A DNA stretch of 58,156 bases from a virus: the IMG/VR virus record IMGVR_UViG_3300021976_000015, positions 1 through 58,156 of that record, one strand, 5' to 3'. Below the pieces are notes generated by a model, which saw nothing but the letters and a program-made list of their open reading frames with translations, was not told the origin of the DNA and made no database searches. Made by a program: the position numbers and the translations under genes. Shown here in pieces: positions 30,434 to 40,456 of this stretch (the first letter of the stretch is position 1; each line of letters opens with the position of its first letter).

Positions 30434-30591
30434 CCCAGGTCGCTTTCGTCTTCAGAGTTCATTCCGACGGAGATCAACCGAAGAAGCGCAAGGGTTCGTT
30501 CGAAGAGGCAGCACTTCTCTTCGGTGCAGTGCAGAAGGGCCAGCCGAAGAACAACCGGCCGAGGCGAACGGAAGTAAGCGATACGGCCTAG
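30358..30591 (+). CDS. Tail assembly chaperone extension (T), made by -1 frameshift
   Basis: The -1 frame relative to the G gene is open through its end to TAG at 30591. It reads PWDDWLRIWIKLGRSIDEFW and ends in a basic segment (QPKKRKGSFEEAAL, NRPRRTEV). There is no start codon, so it should be expressed as a G-T fusion (29837-30591). A slip near TCCCCTGGG (30359-30367), with Pro-tRNA moving from CCT to CCC, is the likeliest site but is not a canonical heptamer. Confidence 0.75.
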   Translation: MPWDDWLRIWIKLGRSIDEFWASSIAQVAFVFRVHSDGDQPKKRKGSFEEAALLFGAVQKGQPKNNRPRRTEVSDTA

Positions 30592-30639
30592 GACTGGAAA
30601 CGGTCCTAGGTCTACAAACCAGAGAGAGGGAGTTGGGAA

Positions 30640-33600
30640 GTGGCGATCCGTCTCCCTAATCTCACGCAGAACGTCAAGATCGACACCAAAGATCTAGATA
30701 AGGCAATTCTCAAGGCGGCGCAGTTCAAGGTCGCCATGGACAAGGCGTTGGACATCGATGACGCCAAGTTCACCGCACAGATGGCCCGTATCCGGGCATC
30801 GATGATGGCGACCACGGATGAGGCCCGTGAGTTCGCGCGCGAGATGGCCAAGGTCCAGAAGGCCATGGAGCAAACGAATCGTCAGACCTCCATCGGGACC
30901 ACCCAGACGCGCAAGTACCGCGACGTCATGAAGAGCACCAAAGATCATGTTCTTCAGGCCAGCAAGAACGTGGATCGCTACGGCGACTCCATGTCCAGGC
31001 TTGAGAAGGTCACGTCACGGACCGCCGTCGCGACAGGGAACTTCAACAGCGAAGTAACCGGTGTTCGGGACAATGTCCGAGCCACCGTCAAGTCCAACGA
31101 CGATCTTTTCAACTCCAACAAGAAGCTCGGTCTCAGCTTCCGTGCCCTGAAGCTCGGTGGAATCGGTGCAGGACTTCTGGTCGCGATCCCTGCCATCGCA
31201 CAACTAGCACCGGTCCTGGTAGGTCTTGGTGCCGGTCTTGCCCCGCTGAGTGGATTCGCAGCACTTCTACCTGGTCTTGTTGCGGCCTTCGCGGGGTTGG
31301 CCGGTGTCATTGCCCTGGTCGCGACGAACAACGAACAACTAGGCGAAGCGTTCAAGTCCTTTGGCGCGGATATGCAGTCCGTGCAGCAGATCGCCCAGGA
31401 CAACATGAACCCCGCGATCATGGAGTTCTTGGACACCCTTCGCAACATGAAGCCGGTCATCGAAGAAGTAACCGGCGCCATCAGTGGTGGGTTAGGGCGT
31501 GCAGTCGAATCCTTCAGCGCGATCTTGGCGTCACCTGCATTTCAGACCGACTTTCTCACTGTGGGTCAGTCTCTTGGTCGGGTGTTCGACACCCTTGGTC
31601 AGGCAGGTGGTCAAGCCCTTCGTGGTCTGACATCCCTCGCAGCTGGAGCATCACCCTTCTTCGAGCGTGTTGCCGAGGCGGTTCGGCAGGGCGCACAGAA
31701 CTTCGCGGCCTTTATTGACCGTGTTCGCGCCAGTGGTCAGCTCGAAGCCTTCCTGGATGCTGCCTTTAAGACCGCTCAGCGCCTCTGGGGGATGCTCAAA
31801 GACCTTGGTAGCACTCTGGTGTCCCTCGGCAGGATCGCAAACGAATCAGGGCTAACTGAGGCGATCTTCGGTGGTCTTGAGGGCGGCATCGCGGGTGCGA
31901 AGAAGTTCGTCGAGGAGAACAAGGCTCTTCTCACCACGACGTTCCAGAACATCGCGGAGAACGTGAAGGCCCTTGGCCCGGTCTTCAGCACCCTGTTCCG
32001 CGAGATTTTCACCACCCTGGGAAACGTCGACCTCAAGCCGATCGCTGGGTTACTGACCGACCTGATCCCGATCATTGCGAACGTCGCCGACAGCTTCGTG
32101 GATTTGATCAACAGCGGAATCGCCGCGTTCGGTCCCGCGATCAAAGCCGTTGCTGGCCCTGCCGCTGACTTCATCAAAGAACTCGTGGACACCGTTGGTG
32201 GTGTTCTCAAGGGTCTTGAGCCCCAGTTCACCGCGTTCGGTGAAGCGATTGGGCGAGTCTTCTCCGCTCTGGGAGCTGCCCTACCTTCGCTTGGTCCGAT
32301 CCTGAAGACCGTCCTGGACGTACTTCTCAATGTGGGTACGGCGATCGCGAACGTGGTGACTGCAGTCCTCCCTGCCTTCACAGGTGCGCTGAAGGTCATT
32401 TCGCCGATCTTGAGTGTGGTTGGGTCAGCGATCGGACTTCTGGTTGATGCGATCAGCTTGATCCCTGGACCAGTCTTTGCTGCTGTTGCGGCGTTCCTAG
32501 CGTTCAAGGCAATCGCCGGTACGTCTCTGTTCTCCGGAATGATTGGCGGACTGACCAAACTTTCTGGCTCCCTTGGCTTCATCGCACAGGGTGGTGGCGC
32601 AGTTGGTGCCGCTGCCACAGCAGGAAGTGTGGGGGCAGGGAAGCTTGCGGGGGCCTTGAGCAAGGTTGGTAGTGCACTTCCTGCTGTTGGTATCGGTGTC
32701 GGTCTTCTCGCCTTCGCGATCGGTGATGTGGTCGAGAAGCAGCAGGAGGCCGTTGCTCAGGGTGGGAAGTGGGCAGAAAGCTTGCGCGCTGGAGGTACCG
32801 CCGCGCAGAACGCCACCAAGGAAATCGAAGCCGCCGCTGACAAGCTGGAAGAGTTCAAGAAGCAGTCGGTTATCGAGAAATCATTCGGTCTTCTGACCGG
32901 CGATACCGGCGAGTCCCTTAATGCTCAGCGTTCGATGGAAGCACTCCAGCAGGCACAGGACGACTACATCAAGAACACTCCACTGCTGACTCAGGCCCAG
33001 GACAAGGTGGACCAAAAGTTCGCCGATCTTCAGGTCGCAGTGGACAAGTACGGCGTGGGTTCGAGTCAGGCAACCGCCGCGTCGAAGACGTACCAGTCAG
33101 CCCAGGACGATCTTGCTCAGGCGCAAGCCGATGTAGCAGCCGCGACCCAGAGTGCGACCGACGCCATCGCGGAGTACCGCGAGACGGCCTTCAACACGGC
33201 AATCGATGTGGCTACGGCGACCACTCGAAACAGCGATGCCCAGATTCGACTTGGTGAAGCGATTACTGGAGTCAACGATGCCAACGCCACCTACGGGGTG
33301 GGAAGCGTCGAGTTCGTCACGGCCACCAACAACCTCGCTACTGCCGCGACCACAGCAGCGGACGCAGCAGGAACCTTGGCGGTGTCGCAGAACGCCACCG
33401 CGACCGAGGCAGAAAAGGCCACGCTTTTCCAGGACGCTTATCTGACCAGCCTTCTGTCCACCGCGACAGCGGCGGGAACGTCGCTTCCAGAAGCCACTCG
33501 TTCGCTGATCCTGTCCATGCTGTCCACTGCGTCAGCGACGGGCACCGCGACAGGGGCGTTCGGTGAACTTCAAAAGGGAGTGATCTCGGTACCGGACAGC

Positions 33601-34308
33601 AAGTCCGTCATCGTGTCAGCTCTCACCCAAGAAGCCGAAGACATGTTGGTTGCCCTTGGGTTCAAGGTCACGCACATGGATGACGGCACGGTCAAGGTCG
33701 AAGCGCTGACTGCCGAGGCAGAAGCGGCGTTGAACCACGTGGCGAGGAACCGACAGTCCACCGTCACGGTGACCTACCGGACCACGGGTGGAAGTACCGG
33801 CCAAGGTGGCATCTTCGCGAACGGTGTTGAGGTCGGTAACGCACGAGGCGGTATCTGGGAACGAGGTGGACGAGGCACCGCAATCAAGAGGTTCGCTGGT
33901 GGAGGAATCCATTCCAACATGTCGCCCAACATCGCGGCGATCGTTCCTCCCAAGACCTTCCGTGTCATTGGTGACCGCACCGCAAACGATGAAGCGTTCA
34001 TCCCGATCACTGGGAGTAAGCAGTCGGCGGCGATTCTTCACGAGACCGCGAAGCGCATGGGGTACCACCTTCAAGCCTTCGCACAGGGTGGAATCAACGA
34101 CGCCCTGGCATCTGCACGAGGCAACTTCCTCTCGGTCCGGCCCCAGACGGAACTCACGCACACGGCGGTCACGTTCCCACCGTCCACTCAGGTCATGCAG
34201 ATCGCCAATGTCACGTTCCAAGTCAGCGCCAAGGACCTGGATGACGTTCAGAAGGTTGTCACCGTGCTCAAGCAGTTGCCGACACAACTTCGCGCGAGGG
34301 GGAAGTAG
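30640..34308 (+). CDS. Tape measure protein
   Basis: 1222 aa from GTG (GAGAGGGAG site), the longest gene. N-terminal coiled coil (about 1-165), a long hydrophobic Ala/Gly/Leu stretch (about 170-250, including LVAIPAIAQLAPVLVGLGAG), further helical repeats, and a Gly-rich C-terminus with IPITGSKQSAAIL. At 1.5 angstrom per residue it predicts a tail near 180 nm. It spans the tube and is thought to help DNA entry. Confidence 0.95.
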   Translation: MAIRLPNLTQNVKIDTKDLDKAILKAAQFKVAMDKALDIDDAKFTAQMARIRASMMATTDEAREFAREMAKVQKAMEQTNRQTSIGTTQTRKYRDVMKSTKDHVLQASKNVDRYGDSMSRLEKVTSRTAVATGNFNSEVTGVRDNVRATVKSNDDLFNSNKKLGLSFRALKLGGIGAGLLVAIPAIAQLAPVLVGLGAGLAPLSGFAALLPGLVAAFAGLAGVIALVATNNEQLGEAFKSFGADMQSVQQIAQDNMNPAIMEFLDTLRNMKPVIEEVTGAISGGLGRAVESFSAILASPAFQTDFLTVGQSLGRVFDTLGQAGGQALRGLTSLAAGASPFFERVAEAVRQGAQNFAAFIDRVRASGQLEAFLDAAFKTAQRLWGMLKDLGSTLVSLGRIANESGLTEAIFGGLEGGIAGAKKFVEENKALLTTTFQNIAENVKALGPVFSTLFREIFTTLGNVDLKPIAGLLTDLIPIIANVADSFVDLINSGIAAFGPAIKAVAGPAADFIKELVDTVGGVLKGLEPQFTAFGEAIGRVFSALGAALPSLGPILKTVLDVLLNVGTAIANVVTAVLPAFTGALKVISPILSVVGSAIGLLVDAISLIPGPVFAAVAAFLAFKAIAGTSLFSGMIGGLTKLSGSLGFIAQGGGAVGAAATAGSVGAGKLAGALSKVGSALPAVGIGVGLLAFAIGDVVEKQQEAVAQGGKWAESLRAGGTAAQNATKEIEAAADKLEEFKKQSVIEKSFGLLTGDTGESLNAQRSMEALQQAQDDYIKNTPLLTQAQDKVDQKFADLQVAVDKYGVGSSQATAASKTYQSAQDDLAQAQADVAAATQSATDAIAEYRETAFNTAIDVATATTRNSDAQIRLGEAITGVNDANATYGVGSVEFVTATNNLATAATTAADAAGTLAVSQNATATEAEKATLFQDAYLTSLLSTATAAGTSLPEATRSLILSMLSTASATGTATGAFGELQKGVISVPDSKSVIVSALTQEAEDMLVALGFKVTHMDDGTVKVEALTAEAEAALNHVARNRQSTVTVTYRTTGGSTGQGGIFANGVEVGNARGGIWERGGRGTAIKRFAGGGIHSNMSPNIAAIVPPKTFRVIGDRTANDEAFIPITGSKQSAAILHETAKRMGYHLQAFAQGGINDALASARGNFLSVRPQTELTHTAVTFPPSTQVMQIANVTFQVSAKDLDDVQKVVTVLKQLPTQLRARGK

Positions 34309-34310
34309 TC

Positions 34311-36857
34311 GTGGGTATCACCATCACGGGTCCTGACCCCAGTGCACCACAATGGCCGGTCAAGTTGCTCGTAGGCGACGTGCTTACCGCGCCGGGTGGA
34401 TATGACGTAGTGGGGGCCGCTGACACGCCAGCGGGCATCTCAACGGTCATGGCGGACAGTTCTGACGCGACTTACGTTCGGCAGTCCATCGCCGTTGATC
34501 TGTTCAGGATGAAGGCCCAGAGCTACTCGATCCCTCCTGGTGCTCGCGTCACAAGCATGTACATGCAGGGCAGGGTGTCGGCGGTGGAAACCCCAACTCA
34601 CCCCAACCGTGTGGTCAGTTACGCGATCGGTGACATGACCGGTCCTGGTGGGACGAGGAAGCAGAACCCTCCACCCAACTTCATCTTCATCAATTCGCCG
34701 ATCACGACTCAGACTTCTCCTGGTCGTTCCAATCTCGCAAACGGCGGGGTAATCACCCAGGCGGACCTTGAGCGTGGGATTTACGCCGAGTTCGGCCTAC
34801 ACACCTCGTACGGTCTTTCGAACGGTTCGGTCATTCGTTGGTACGACGCGTGGTTGAGCTTGCACTACGACATGGCACCTACGGCGGTGATCACCACGCC
34901 TTCGGGGGTGTGGGATGTCAGCCCATCGCCTCAGGTGTCCTGGGATTACTCAGACGACTTCAAGCCACAGATCGCTTATCGCGTACAGATCCTCAACGCG
35001 TCATCTGTGGTGGTGTACGACAGCGGAATCATCCAGTCCTCGGAAACTGTCCACCAGGTCACCGAGAACCTCACCAACGGGTCGTATACGGCCCAGGTTC
35101 TCGTGTATCAGGAGGAAGTAGGGCCGGTCCAAGGTGCCTTCCCAGCGAAGAACTGGGCCACGTCGGCATTCACGATCGACTTGTTCAAGATCGGCGCTCC
35201 GACGATTTCGACTTCTCAGGTCAACGAGCACATCGATATCGGCCTCGATCTAAACGTGAACTTGCTGAACTTCGACCAGTCCACCTTCGACAACGGACCG
35301 TGGGACTGGACAGCACTGACTGCCGTCACGATCTCTCAAGAAACCACGATCGTGAAGTCGGGAACGAGGGCGCTCAAGGGAACGATGACGGCAGCGTCAT
35401 CGCAAACAGGTCTCGCATCACGTGTGGTCCCAGCAGTCGCAGGTGGGGTGTACGCAGCAGGCGCCTTCATGCGTCCAGGTACCGGTAGCAGAAACATGTC
35501 GATGGGGTTGACCTACTTCGACTCAGTAGGAACTCAGCTTGCTACCGCTTCCACCACGGTGTCCGTTGCCTCGGGTAGCTGGGCAACTCGTGTGACCCAC
35601 AAGTCCACTGCTCCTGCGAACACTGCGTACGTGCGTCCCTTGGTCACTGTTGCCGGAGCCAACACCGAGGTGTTCTATGTGGACGAAGCCGGGATCTGGA
35701 AACTCGACGCCATCGGTGATCCAGTTCCTACCTGGTCGCGAGGTGGGTTTCACCACCCATCCCTGAACGTGTTGTCCGCCGACGACTCCACTTTCGAAGG
35801 AAGCGGCACGACATGGGTCGCGACATCTGCCGGAGGTACGTGGGTTCGTTCCACTACCCAGGCGCGACGGGGAATCAACTCGGCACGGCTGATGAAGACC
35901 ACAGCGGGTGCGGGTGACGTTGTCGCACGGTTGGGTTCCACCACCTTCGCCACGGTGTTCCAGGACCGGTGGTGGTTGGTGTGGTCGATTTACTCGGCGG
36001 CAGTACGAACCGTCGGTATGCGGTTGGTGTGGTACGACGCGGCAGGTGCGGTTCTGAGCACAGGAACCATCACCACGACTTCTACCTTGAACGCGTGGAA
36101 GGAAGTGTCGGGTCAGGTTATTGCTCCCGCCAACACTGCTTCTATGACAGTGGAAAAGTTCGTCATGGCAGCCGCACAAAACGAAGCTCATTACTTCGAT
36201 GCGGTCAGCGTGTACGAATCCAACCCACTTGCGGGATACCAGCCCGGTTACTACCCATCGACAGATCCACACCCGACCTTGTTCGTGGAGTACACAAAGG
36301 ACAATGGCGTGACGTGGGTCCCGCTTCTGTCGCAGGCGATCGACCAAACCTCTTCCAGTATGGCGGTGCAGGACTACGAGATCCCGTCCGGTCAGGTCAG
36401 GAAGTACCGAGCCAAGCTAGCGACCACCGAGAACGGTGTTGCGTTGGATTCGGACTGGGCCACCTCGGGCAACTCATCGATTGTGCTCAAGCAGGCCTGG
36501 CTTCACGCGGCGAACGACGCAGCAGGAACCAGCAAGCAGTTCATCTACGACGGTCATGGTCGTAGTGAGGACATGAACCAGAACGCCGAGCTGGTCAGGG
36601 TGGAAGGGCGGATGTATCCGTTCGCCGAGTTCAGTGCATCCGAGTCCGGTCAACTCAAGGCAGAGATCAAGCTCGACAACGACGCGGACAAGGCCGATCT
36701 TGACGCCATCTTCCACGCAGGATCTGAAGTGGTGTTCCGTGACCAGCGCGGGCGTGGTGTTCGTGGCGTGATGAACTTGTCCTACGAGGACGAGTGGTGG
36801 GGTTACAGCGCCTCGGTCAACATCCAGTTCAGTGGAGAACAGCCGGGGAGGGTGTAG
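34311..36857 (+). CDS. Minor tail protein (distal tail) with two carbohydrate-binding-like modules
   Basis: 848 aa from GTG. Two related beta-sandwich modules follow an Ig-like region: about 325-465 (STFDNGPWDWTALTAV ... VFYVDEAGIWKLD) and about 485-640 (STFEGSGTTWVATSAGG ... HYFDAVSVYES). The W/F-rich start and D-x-V/A ending fit CBM_4_9-like folds that bind sugars. The C-terminus (MYPFAEFSASESG) is tail-like. Likely contacts the cell surface. Confidence 0.78.
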   Translation: MGITITGPDPSAPQWPVKLLVGDVLTAPGGYDVVGAADTPAGISTVMADSSDATYVRQSIAVDLFRMKAQSYSIPPGARVTSMYMQGRVSAVETPTHPNRVVSYAIGDMTGPGGTRKQNPPPNFIFINSPITTQTSPGRSNLANGGVITQADLERGIYAEFGLHTSYGLSNGSVIRWYDAWLSLHYDMAPTAVITTPSGVWDVSPSPQVSWDYSDDFKPQIAYRVQILNASSVVVYDSGIIQSSETVHQVTENLTNGSYTAQVLVYQEEVGPVQGAFPAKNWATSAFTIDLFKIGAPTISTSQVNEHIDIGLDLNVNLLNFDQSTFDNGPWDWTALTAVTISQETTIVKSGTRALKGTMTAASSQTGLASRVVPAVAGGVYAAGAFMRPGTGSRNMSMGLTYFDSVGTQLATASTTVSVASGSWATRVTHKSTAPANTAYVRPLVTVAGANTEVFYVDEAGIWKLDAIGDPVPTWSRGGFHHPSLNVLSADDSTFEGSGTTWVATSAGGTWVRSTTQARRGINSARLMKTTAGAGDVVARLGSTTFATVFQDRWWLVWSIYSAAVRTVGMRLVWYDAAGAVLSTGTITTTSTLNAWKEVSGQVIAPANTASMTVEKFVMAAAQNEAHYFDAVSVYESNPLAGYQPGYYPSTDPHPTLFVEYTKDNGVTWVPLLSQAIDQTSSSMAVQDYEIPSGQVRKYRAKLATTENGVALDSDWATSGNSSIVLKQAWLHAANDAAGTSKQFIYDGHGRSEDMNQNAELVRVEGRMYPFAEFSASESGQLKAEIKLDNDADKADLDAIFHAGSEVVFRDQRGRGVRGVMNLSYEDEWWGYSASVNIQFSGEQPGRV

Positions 36858-38008
36858 TGCAGCCCATCGCACAGAATGGCTACTCCTCCTTTCAGGTTAT
36901 CGACGCTTTACAAAAGTCCGGCCGGACCATGCGTTACCAGTACGAACGCCTGAACACCAGGAATGAGTCACTGGGGTGGATTACCGACCAGATTGTTGAA
37001 GGATCGGGCGAAGTCACCCACGAGTACCTTCGCGAAGTTCAGCGCACCTTGAGGGTCGAGTTTGTCGAAGGGGTAGGAGAGATCACCTTCGACTTCTACA
37101 ACGACCGGATCAGGCCGTGGGTCGGCGTGAAGATGCAGGACGGCGGATGGGTGGACTGGCCGCAAGGGGTGTTCTTGATGTCCACTCCAACACGTTCGTA
37201 CCGCAACGGTGTCGTGACGCGGTCGAGCGACGGGTACGACCAGAACATCGTGTTGATCGATGAGGTCTTCGCTTTCAGGGCAGATGTCGCGGCAGGGGCG
37301 TTGTACACCACGGCGGTGTCGTCTCATCTGTCTGCGATCCCTAACGTCACCATCGCCCCCTCAACTCTCACCCTTCCTGCTGCACGTACCTGGGATCCAG
37401 GCGGTGTGACCAAGTACGAAGTGGTGACCGACCTTGTTGAGGCGATGAACTACGGGAAGTTGTGGTTCGACGGAAGTGGTGTCGGACAACTTGAGCCGTA
37501 CATCGATCCCCAGGATTCGCCAGTGGGATTCACCTACAAGACCGATGATCAGTCCGTGATGCATCCGGAGATGGATCAGACCCTTGATCTCTTCAAGGTG
37601 CCGAACCGGATCGTCTTCGTAGTGAGCAAACCGGATCGGCCGTTGTTGATCAGTGAGTTCGTGAACAACAGCCCAGACTCGCCGATCTCCATCGTCAGGC
37701 GTGGACGCACCGTTACTCAGGTGGATACGGCCAAGGACGCCGCGACCCAGGTCGAACTCGACGGTTTGTGCCGACGTGCCGCGATCAATGCCAGCAACGT
37801 GTACGAGACCGTGGAGTTCTCCACGATGCTGATGCCGTTCCATGAGAACCGCGACACTTTGCAGATCGAGCACGATGGTCTCGGCGTCACGGGGTTGTAC
37901 TCAGAAGTCGGATGGTCAATGAACCTGCAAGCGGGTGGCCGGATGAGCCACAAGGTGCGGAAGATCGTGAACGTCAACGCGATCGTGGTGGGGGTCCCCG
38001 ATGATTGA
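36857..38008 (+). CDS. Minor tail protein (tail hub-like)
   Basis: 383 aa from a GTG that shares its first base with the previous TAG; an earlier ATG at 36794 lies inside the previous gene. GVGEITFDFYNDRIRPWVGV, WPQGVFLMSTPT and VTDLVEAMNYG fit tail-hub proteins downstream of the distal tail gene. Overlaps the next gene by 8 nt. Confidence 0.72.
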   Translation: MQPIAQNGYSSFQVIDALQKSGRTMRYQYERLNTRNESLGWITDQIVEGSGEVTHEYLREVQRTLRVEFVEGVGEITFDFYNDRIRPWVGVKMQDGGWVDWPQGVFLMSTPTRSYRNGVVTRSSDGYDQNIVLIDEVFAFRADVAAGALYTTAVSSHLSAIPNVTIAPSTLTLPAARTWDPGGVTKYEVVTDLVEAMNYGKLWFDGSGVGQLEPYIDPQDSPVGFTYKTDDQSVMHPEMDQTLDLFKVPNRIVFVVSKPDRPLLISEFVNNSPDSPISIVRRGRTVTQVDTAKDAATQVELDGLCRRAAINASNVYETVEFSTMLMPFHENRDTLQIEHDGLGVTGLYSEVGWSMNLQAGGRMSHKVRKIVNVNAIVVGVPDD

Positions 38009-38651
38009 TGCTGGAGGACTTGCCGCGCACCTTGCCGGACCTGAACCGAGACGATCCATCGCGATCGGTGTGGTCACCAGTCTTACCGGTGGTGTCTTCG
38101 TTCAGTTCGAGGGTGAGTCAGACCCCTCCACCACCGCGATGAGTGTGTTGACCATGGTGACCCCTCGTATGGGCTCCAGGGTCCTCATGGTGGACGTGAA
38201 CGGGTCCTGGGTGATCTTGGGTGCCTTCACCGATGGAACCACCGTGAGCGGGCCTGTGGGGGCTTACGAGGTATCCGCTACCTCGCAGTCCAACGCAGCG
38301 GCGGCGGATGTAACCGATGTGGACATCAACGGGGCCACGATCAACATCACCACGGTGCGGGCCAGTGCAGTCGTCCAGGTCTGGGGTGTGTTCGACATTG
38401 GCGTCACCATCGCGGGAACATCCGGCCAGCGCGCACTAGGTCACCTAGTAGTCGATGGAACGACCCAGGCCGAAAGCGCGGTCATGGGGATGAACCTCCT
38501 CGGCAACAGGGCCACTGTCGCGATGTTGTGGCAGATCGTTTTGGTCACACCAGGCGTGCACAACTTCAAGTTGACAGGTCGAACCAACGGTGGCACGGCG
38601 GCGTACTTCTCGCCCCAGACCAGACTGATGATGGCGGTCTACGAGGCTTAG
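38001..38651 (+). CDS. Minor tail protein with OB-like N-terminus
   Basis: 216 aa. Residues about 19-75 (SIAIGVVTSLTGGVFVQFEG; RVLMVDVNGSWVILGAF) look like the OB-type barrel found at the start of tail spike/hub proteins; the rest is a beta-rich Ala/Thr/Val domain. Ends the tail-tip block. Confidence 0.65.
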   Translation: MIDAGGLAAHLAGPEPRRSIAIGVVTSLTGGVFVQFEGESDPSTTAMSVLTMVTPRMGSRVLMVDVNGSWVILGAFTDGTTVSGPVGAYEVSATSQSNAAAADVTDVDINGATINITTVRASAVVQVWGVFDIGVTIAGTSGQRALGHLVVDGTTQAESAVMGMNLLGNRATVAMLWQIVLVTPGVHNFKLTGRTNGGTAAYFSPQTRLMMAVYEA

Positions 38652-38724
38652 ATCAGACAACATTTGGTTCACGTTGTCGCATCATCTGACCATGTGTGTG
38701 CAGAATGCGGCATAGGTTCTGATC
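38649..38724 (+). other. Inverted repeats after the tail-tip block
   Basis: AGATCAGA (near 38649-38656) pairs with TCTGATCT (near 38717-38724), and GACAAC/GTTGTC (38656-38661, 38673-38678) forms an inner hairpin. No T-run; may act as a weak terminator or processing site before the low-GC membrane genes. Confidence 0.35.
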
Positions 38725-38740
38725 TTGGAAGGCCAAACGG

Positions 38741-39199
38741 ATGACAAAAAAGGATCATATTTGGCCACGAATAGCCGCTTATGTGTGCGTCTTCCTAGGT
38801 GGGGTTGGCACATTGCTTGTTCCATCTCTGTCAATTACATCGGTGGCCTTGTGGTGGCAGGTGTCAGCGATTCCACTTTTGATCATCGTAGGATCATCAG
38901 CAGTGATCGTTGGGATACTTGTTGAGCGGACAAGGAGACTTCAGAGACCAGGGTTATTTGCTTTAGGTGCTGGTGTTTTTGCTTATGCCTTGGCGATTTC
39001 AATGTTCGCGTTCATACGTGGGGTGATGGCGATATCGATCTCACTTGGGTTCATCTTCTTGTGCCTTGACCAGTACTTGTTGTACAAGCAGTTGGTCAAG
39101 GTGACGCAGGAGAAAAGTGAACTTGAAAAGAATGTGGACATGCTGCGAAGCATTGTCATGAAGTTCGAAGGTGATAACAATAACGGGGGTAAGGGATGA
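38741..39199 (+). CDS. Integral membrane protein, low-GC segment
   Basis: 152 aa with four hydrophobic spans (about 10-32, 38-58, 70-90, 92-112) and a charged C-terminal coiled coil. The DNA is clearly richer in A and T than its surroundings, with codons such as TTT, ATA and TCA, suggesting recent transfer. ATG at 38741, GGAAGGCCAAACGG upstream. May be a superinfection-exclusion or lysis-related protein. Confidence 0.72.
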   Translation: MTKKDHIWPRIAAYVCVFLGGVGTLLVPSLSITSVALWWQVSAIPLLIIVGSSAVIVGILVERTRRLQRPGLFALGAGVFAYALAISMFAFIRGVMAISISLGFIFLCLDQYLLYKQLVKVTQEKSELEKNVDMLRSIVMKFEGDNNNGGKG

Positions 39200-39567
39200 A
39201 CATACTTCAATTCGTTCTTACTGCTGTTATTGGCATTGGTGGAGGTGGATTCCTTGTAGCGGCGTACAAGGCAAGGCAAGAAAGGAAGCAAGCGGTAGCA
39301 AGCACAGATCAGACAAAAGTGGAAACGATGAGTACGTACACCGAGGTGTCTGATCGCCTGGTCCAGATGGTGAACCGAGAACTTCAACGAACCCATGCGA
39401 AGTTGGAGGAGCAGAACGTGAAGATGGACGCGAACGAGAAGCGTACCGAGCAGCTTGAGATCGACTTGCGTAACGTGAAGGCCTACAACGCGATGTTGCT
39501 ACGTGAAGTCCGTGTCAACCAGATCGTCGTGCAGACGTTCACGGAGTTCCTTGAGCAAACTGGGTGA
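39196..39567 (+). CDS. Membrane-anchored coiled-coil protein
   Basis: 123 aa, ATGA overlap with the previous gene. One N-terminal span (FVLTAVIGIGGGGFLVAAY) and then a long heptad-rich helix (ELQRTHAKLEEQNVKMDANE). Could anchor to the membrane and work with the preceding protein. Confidence 0.72.
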   Translation: MNILQFVLTAVIGIGGGGFLVAAYKARQERKQAVASTDQTKVETMSTYTEVSDRLVQMVNRELQRTHAKLEEQNVKMDANEKRTEQLEIDLRNVKAYNAMLLREVRVNQIVVQTFTEFLEQTG

Positions 39568-40436
39568 TCATGGCCATGACCAAAAACGACCAGGACGCTA
39601 TTGACGTTGAGCTGAAGAGGTTGTTCGAAGCTGCGCAGAAGGAAACGTTGGCAAAGCAGCACGAGCGTGAGGTCAAGAAGAAGGGTTTCCGCGTTCAACT
39701 GGTATGGCTTGCCGTATTCCTGGTAGGAATCCTTGCTCTGGTCAGTTTCAACCAGGCCATGTACGCCTTGGAGCAACTCACCGAGCAGCAGGCCAAGGAC
39801 GCCGCGCAGGATGTCGCCCGCGAAGAACTCGCATCGCAGCAAGCCCAGGACAGGAAAGATCTTGAAGCTGCGATCGACGCGAAGAACGATGAGTTGACCC
39901 AAGCGGGCCTTCCTGAACTTCCTCCTCCTGACGTCCCTGCCGGGGTCTCGGTAGACATCGCTCAGGCCGCTCAGTTGGCCGCTGCGCTTGTTCCAGTGGT
40001 TCCTGGTCCCGTAGGTGGGGCCGGACCAAGCGGCGCGAATGGTGCCGATGGCGTCGACGGTCTTCCAGGTGGCACTGGCGACCAAGGTGCGCCAGGAACT
40101 TCGGTCACTTCGATCTCGATCATCAGTGACGGAGGAGATCCGCCATTCTGCTCGATGATGGTGTCGTTGAGCCAGGACAATCCGAACACCGACACCGATG
40201 AATCCTTGCCGTACAACATCTCCGGTGACAACAACTTGTGTAGTCGAGGTCCAGCGGGGCAGGACGGCACCAACGGAACGGACGGCGGAGATGGCCGGGG
40301 TATTGCCCAAGGCCCCATCTTCGAATGGCACCCCGACGAGAACAACATCGATATGAGTTGTTACGCCGTCACTTACTACGATGATGGCGATACATTCATG
40401 TCGTTGGCGGGAGACGCCGCATGTCCACCGCCCTGA
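39564..40436 (+). CDS. Collagen-like fibre protein with N-terminal membrane span
   Basis: 290 aa from a GTG overlapping the previous stop (ATG at 39570 also possible). A basic N-terminus, one span at about 39-60 (FRVQLVWLAVFLVGILALVS), a coiled coil, then Gly-x-y repeats at about 150-180 (GPSGANGADGVDGLPG) and again at about 230-250. A C-terminal folded domain ends it. Collagen-like repeats form trimeric fibres; the membrane segment is unusual for a tail fibre. Confidence 0.7.
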   Translation: MIMAMTKNDQDAIDVELKRLFEAAQKETLAKQHEREVKKKGFRVQLVWLAVFLVGILALVSFNQAMYALEQLTEQQAKDAAQDVAREELASQQAQDRKDLEAAIDAKNDELTQAGLPELPPPDVPAGVSVDIAQAAQLAAALVPVVPGPVGGAGPSGANGADGVDGLPGGTGDQGAPGTSVTSISIISDGGDPPFCSMMVSLSQDNPNTDTDESLPYNISGDNNLCSRGPAGQDGTNGTDGGDGRGIAQGPIFEWHPDENNIDMSCYAVTYYDDGDTFMSLAGDAACPPP

Positions 40437-40456
40437 TGTAACCGAAAGGGCAGCGA

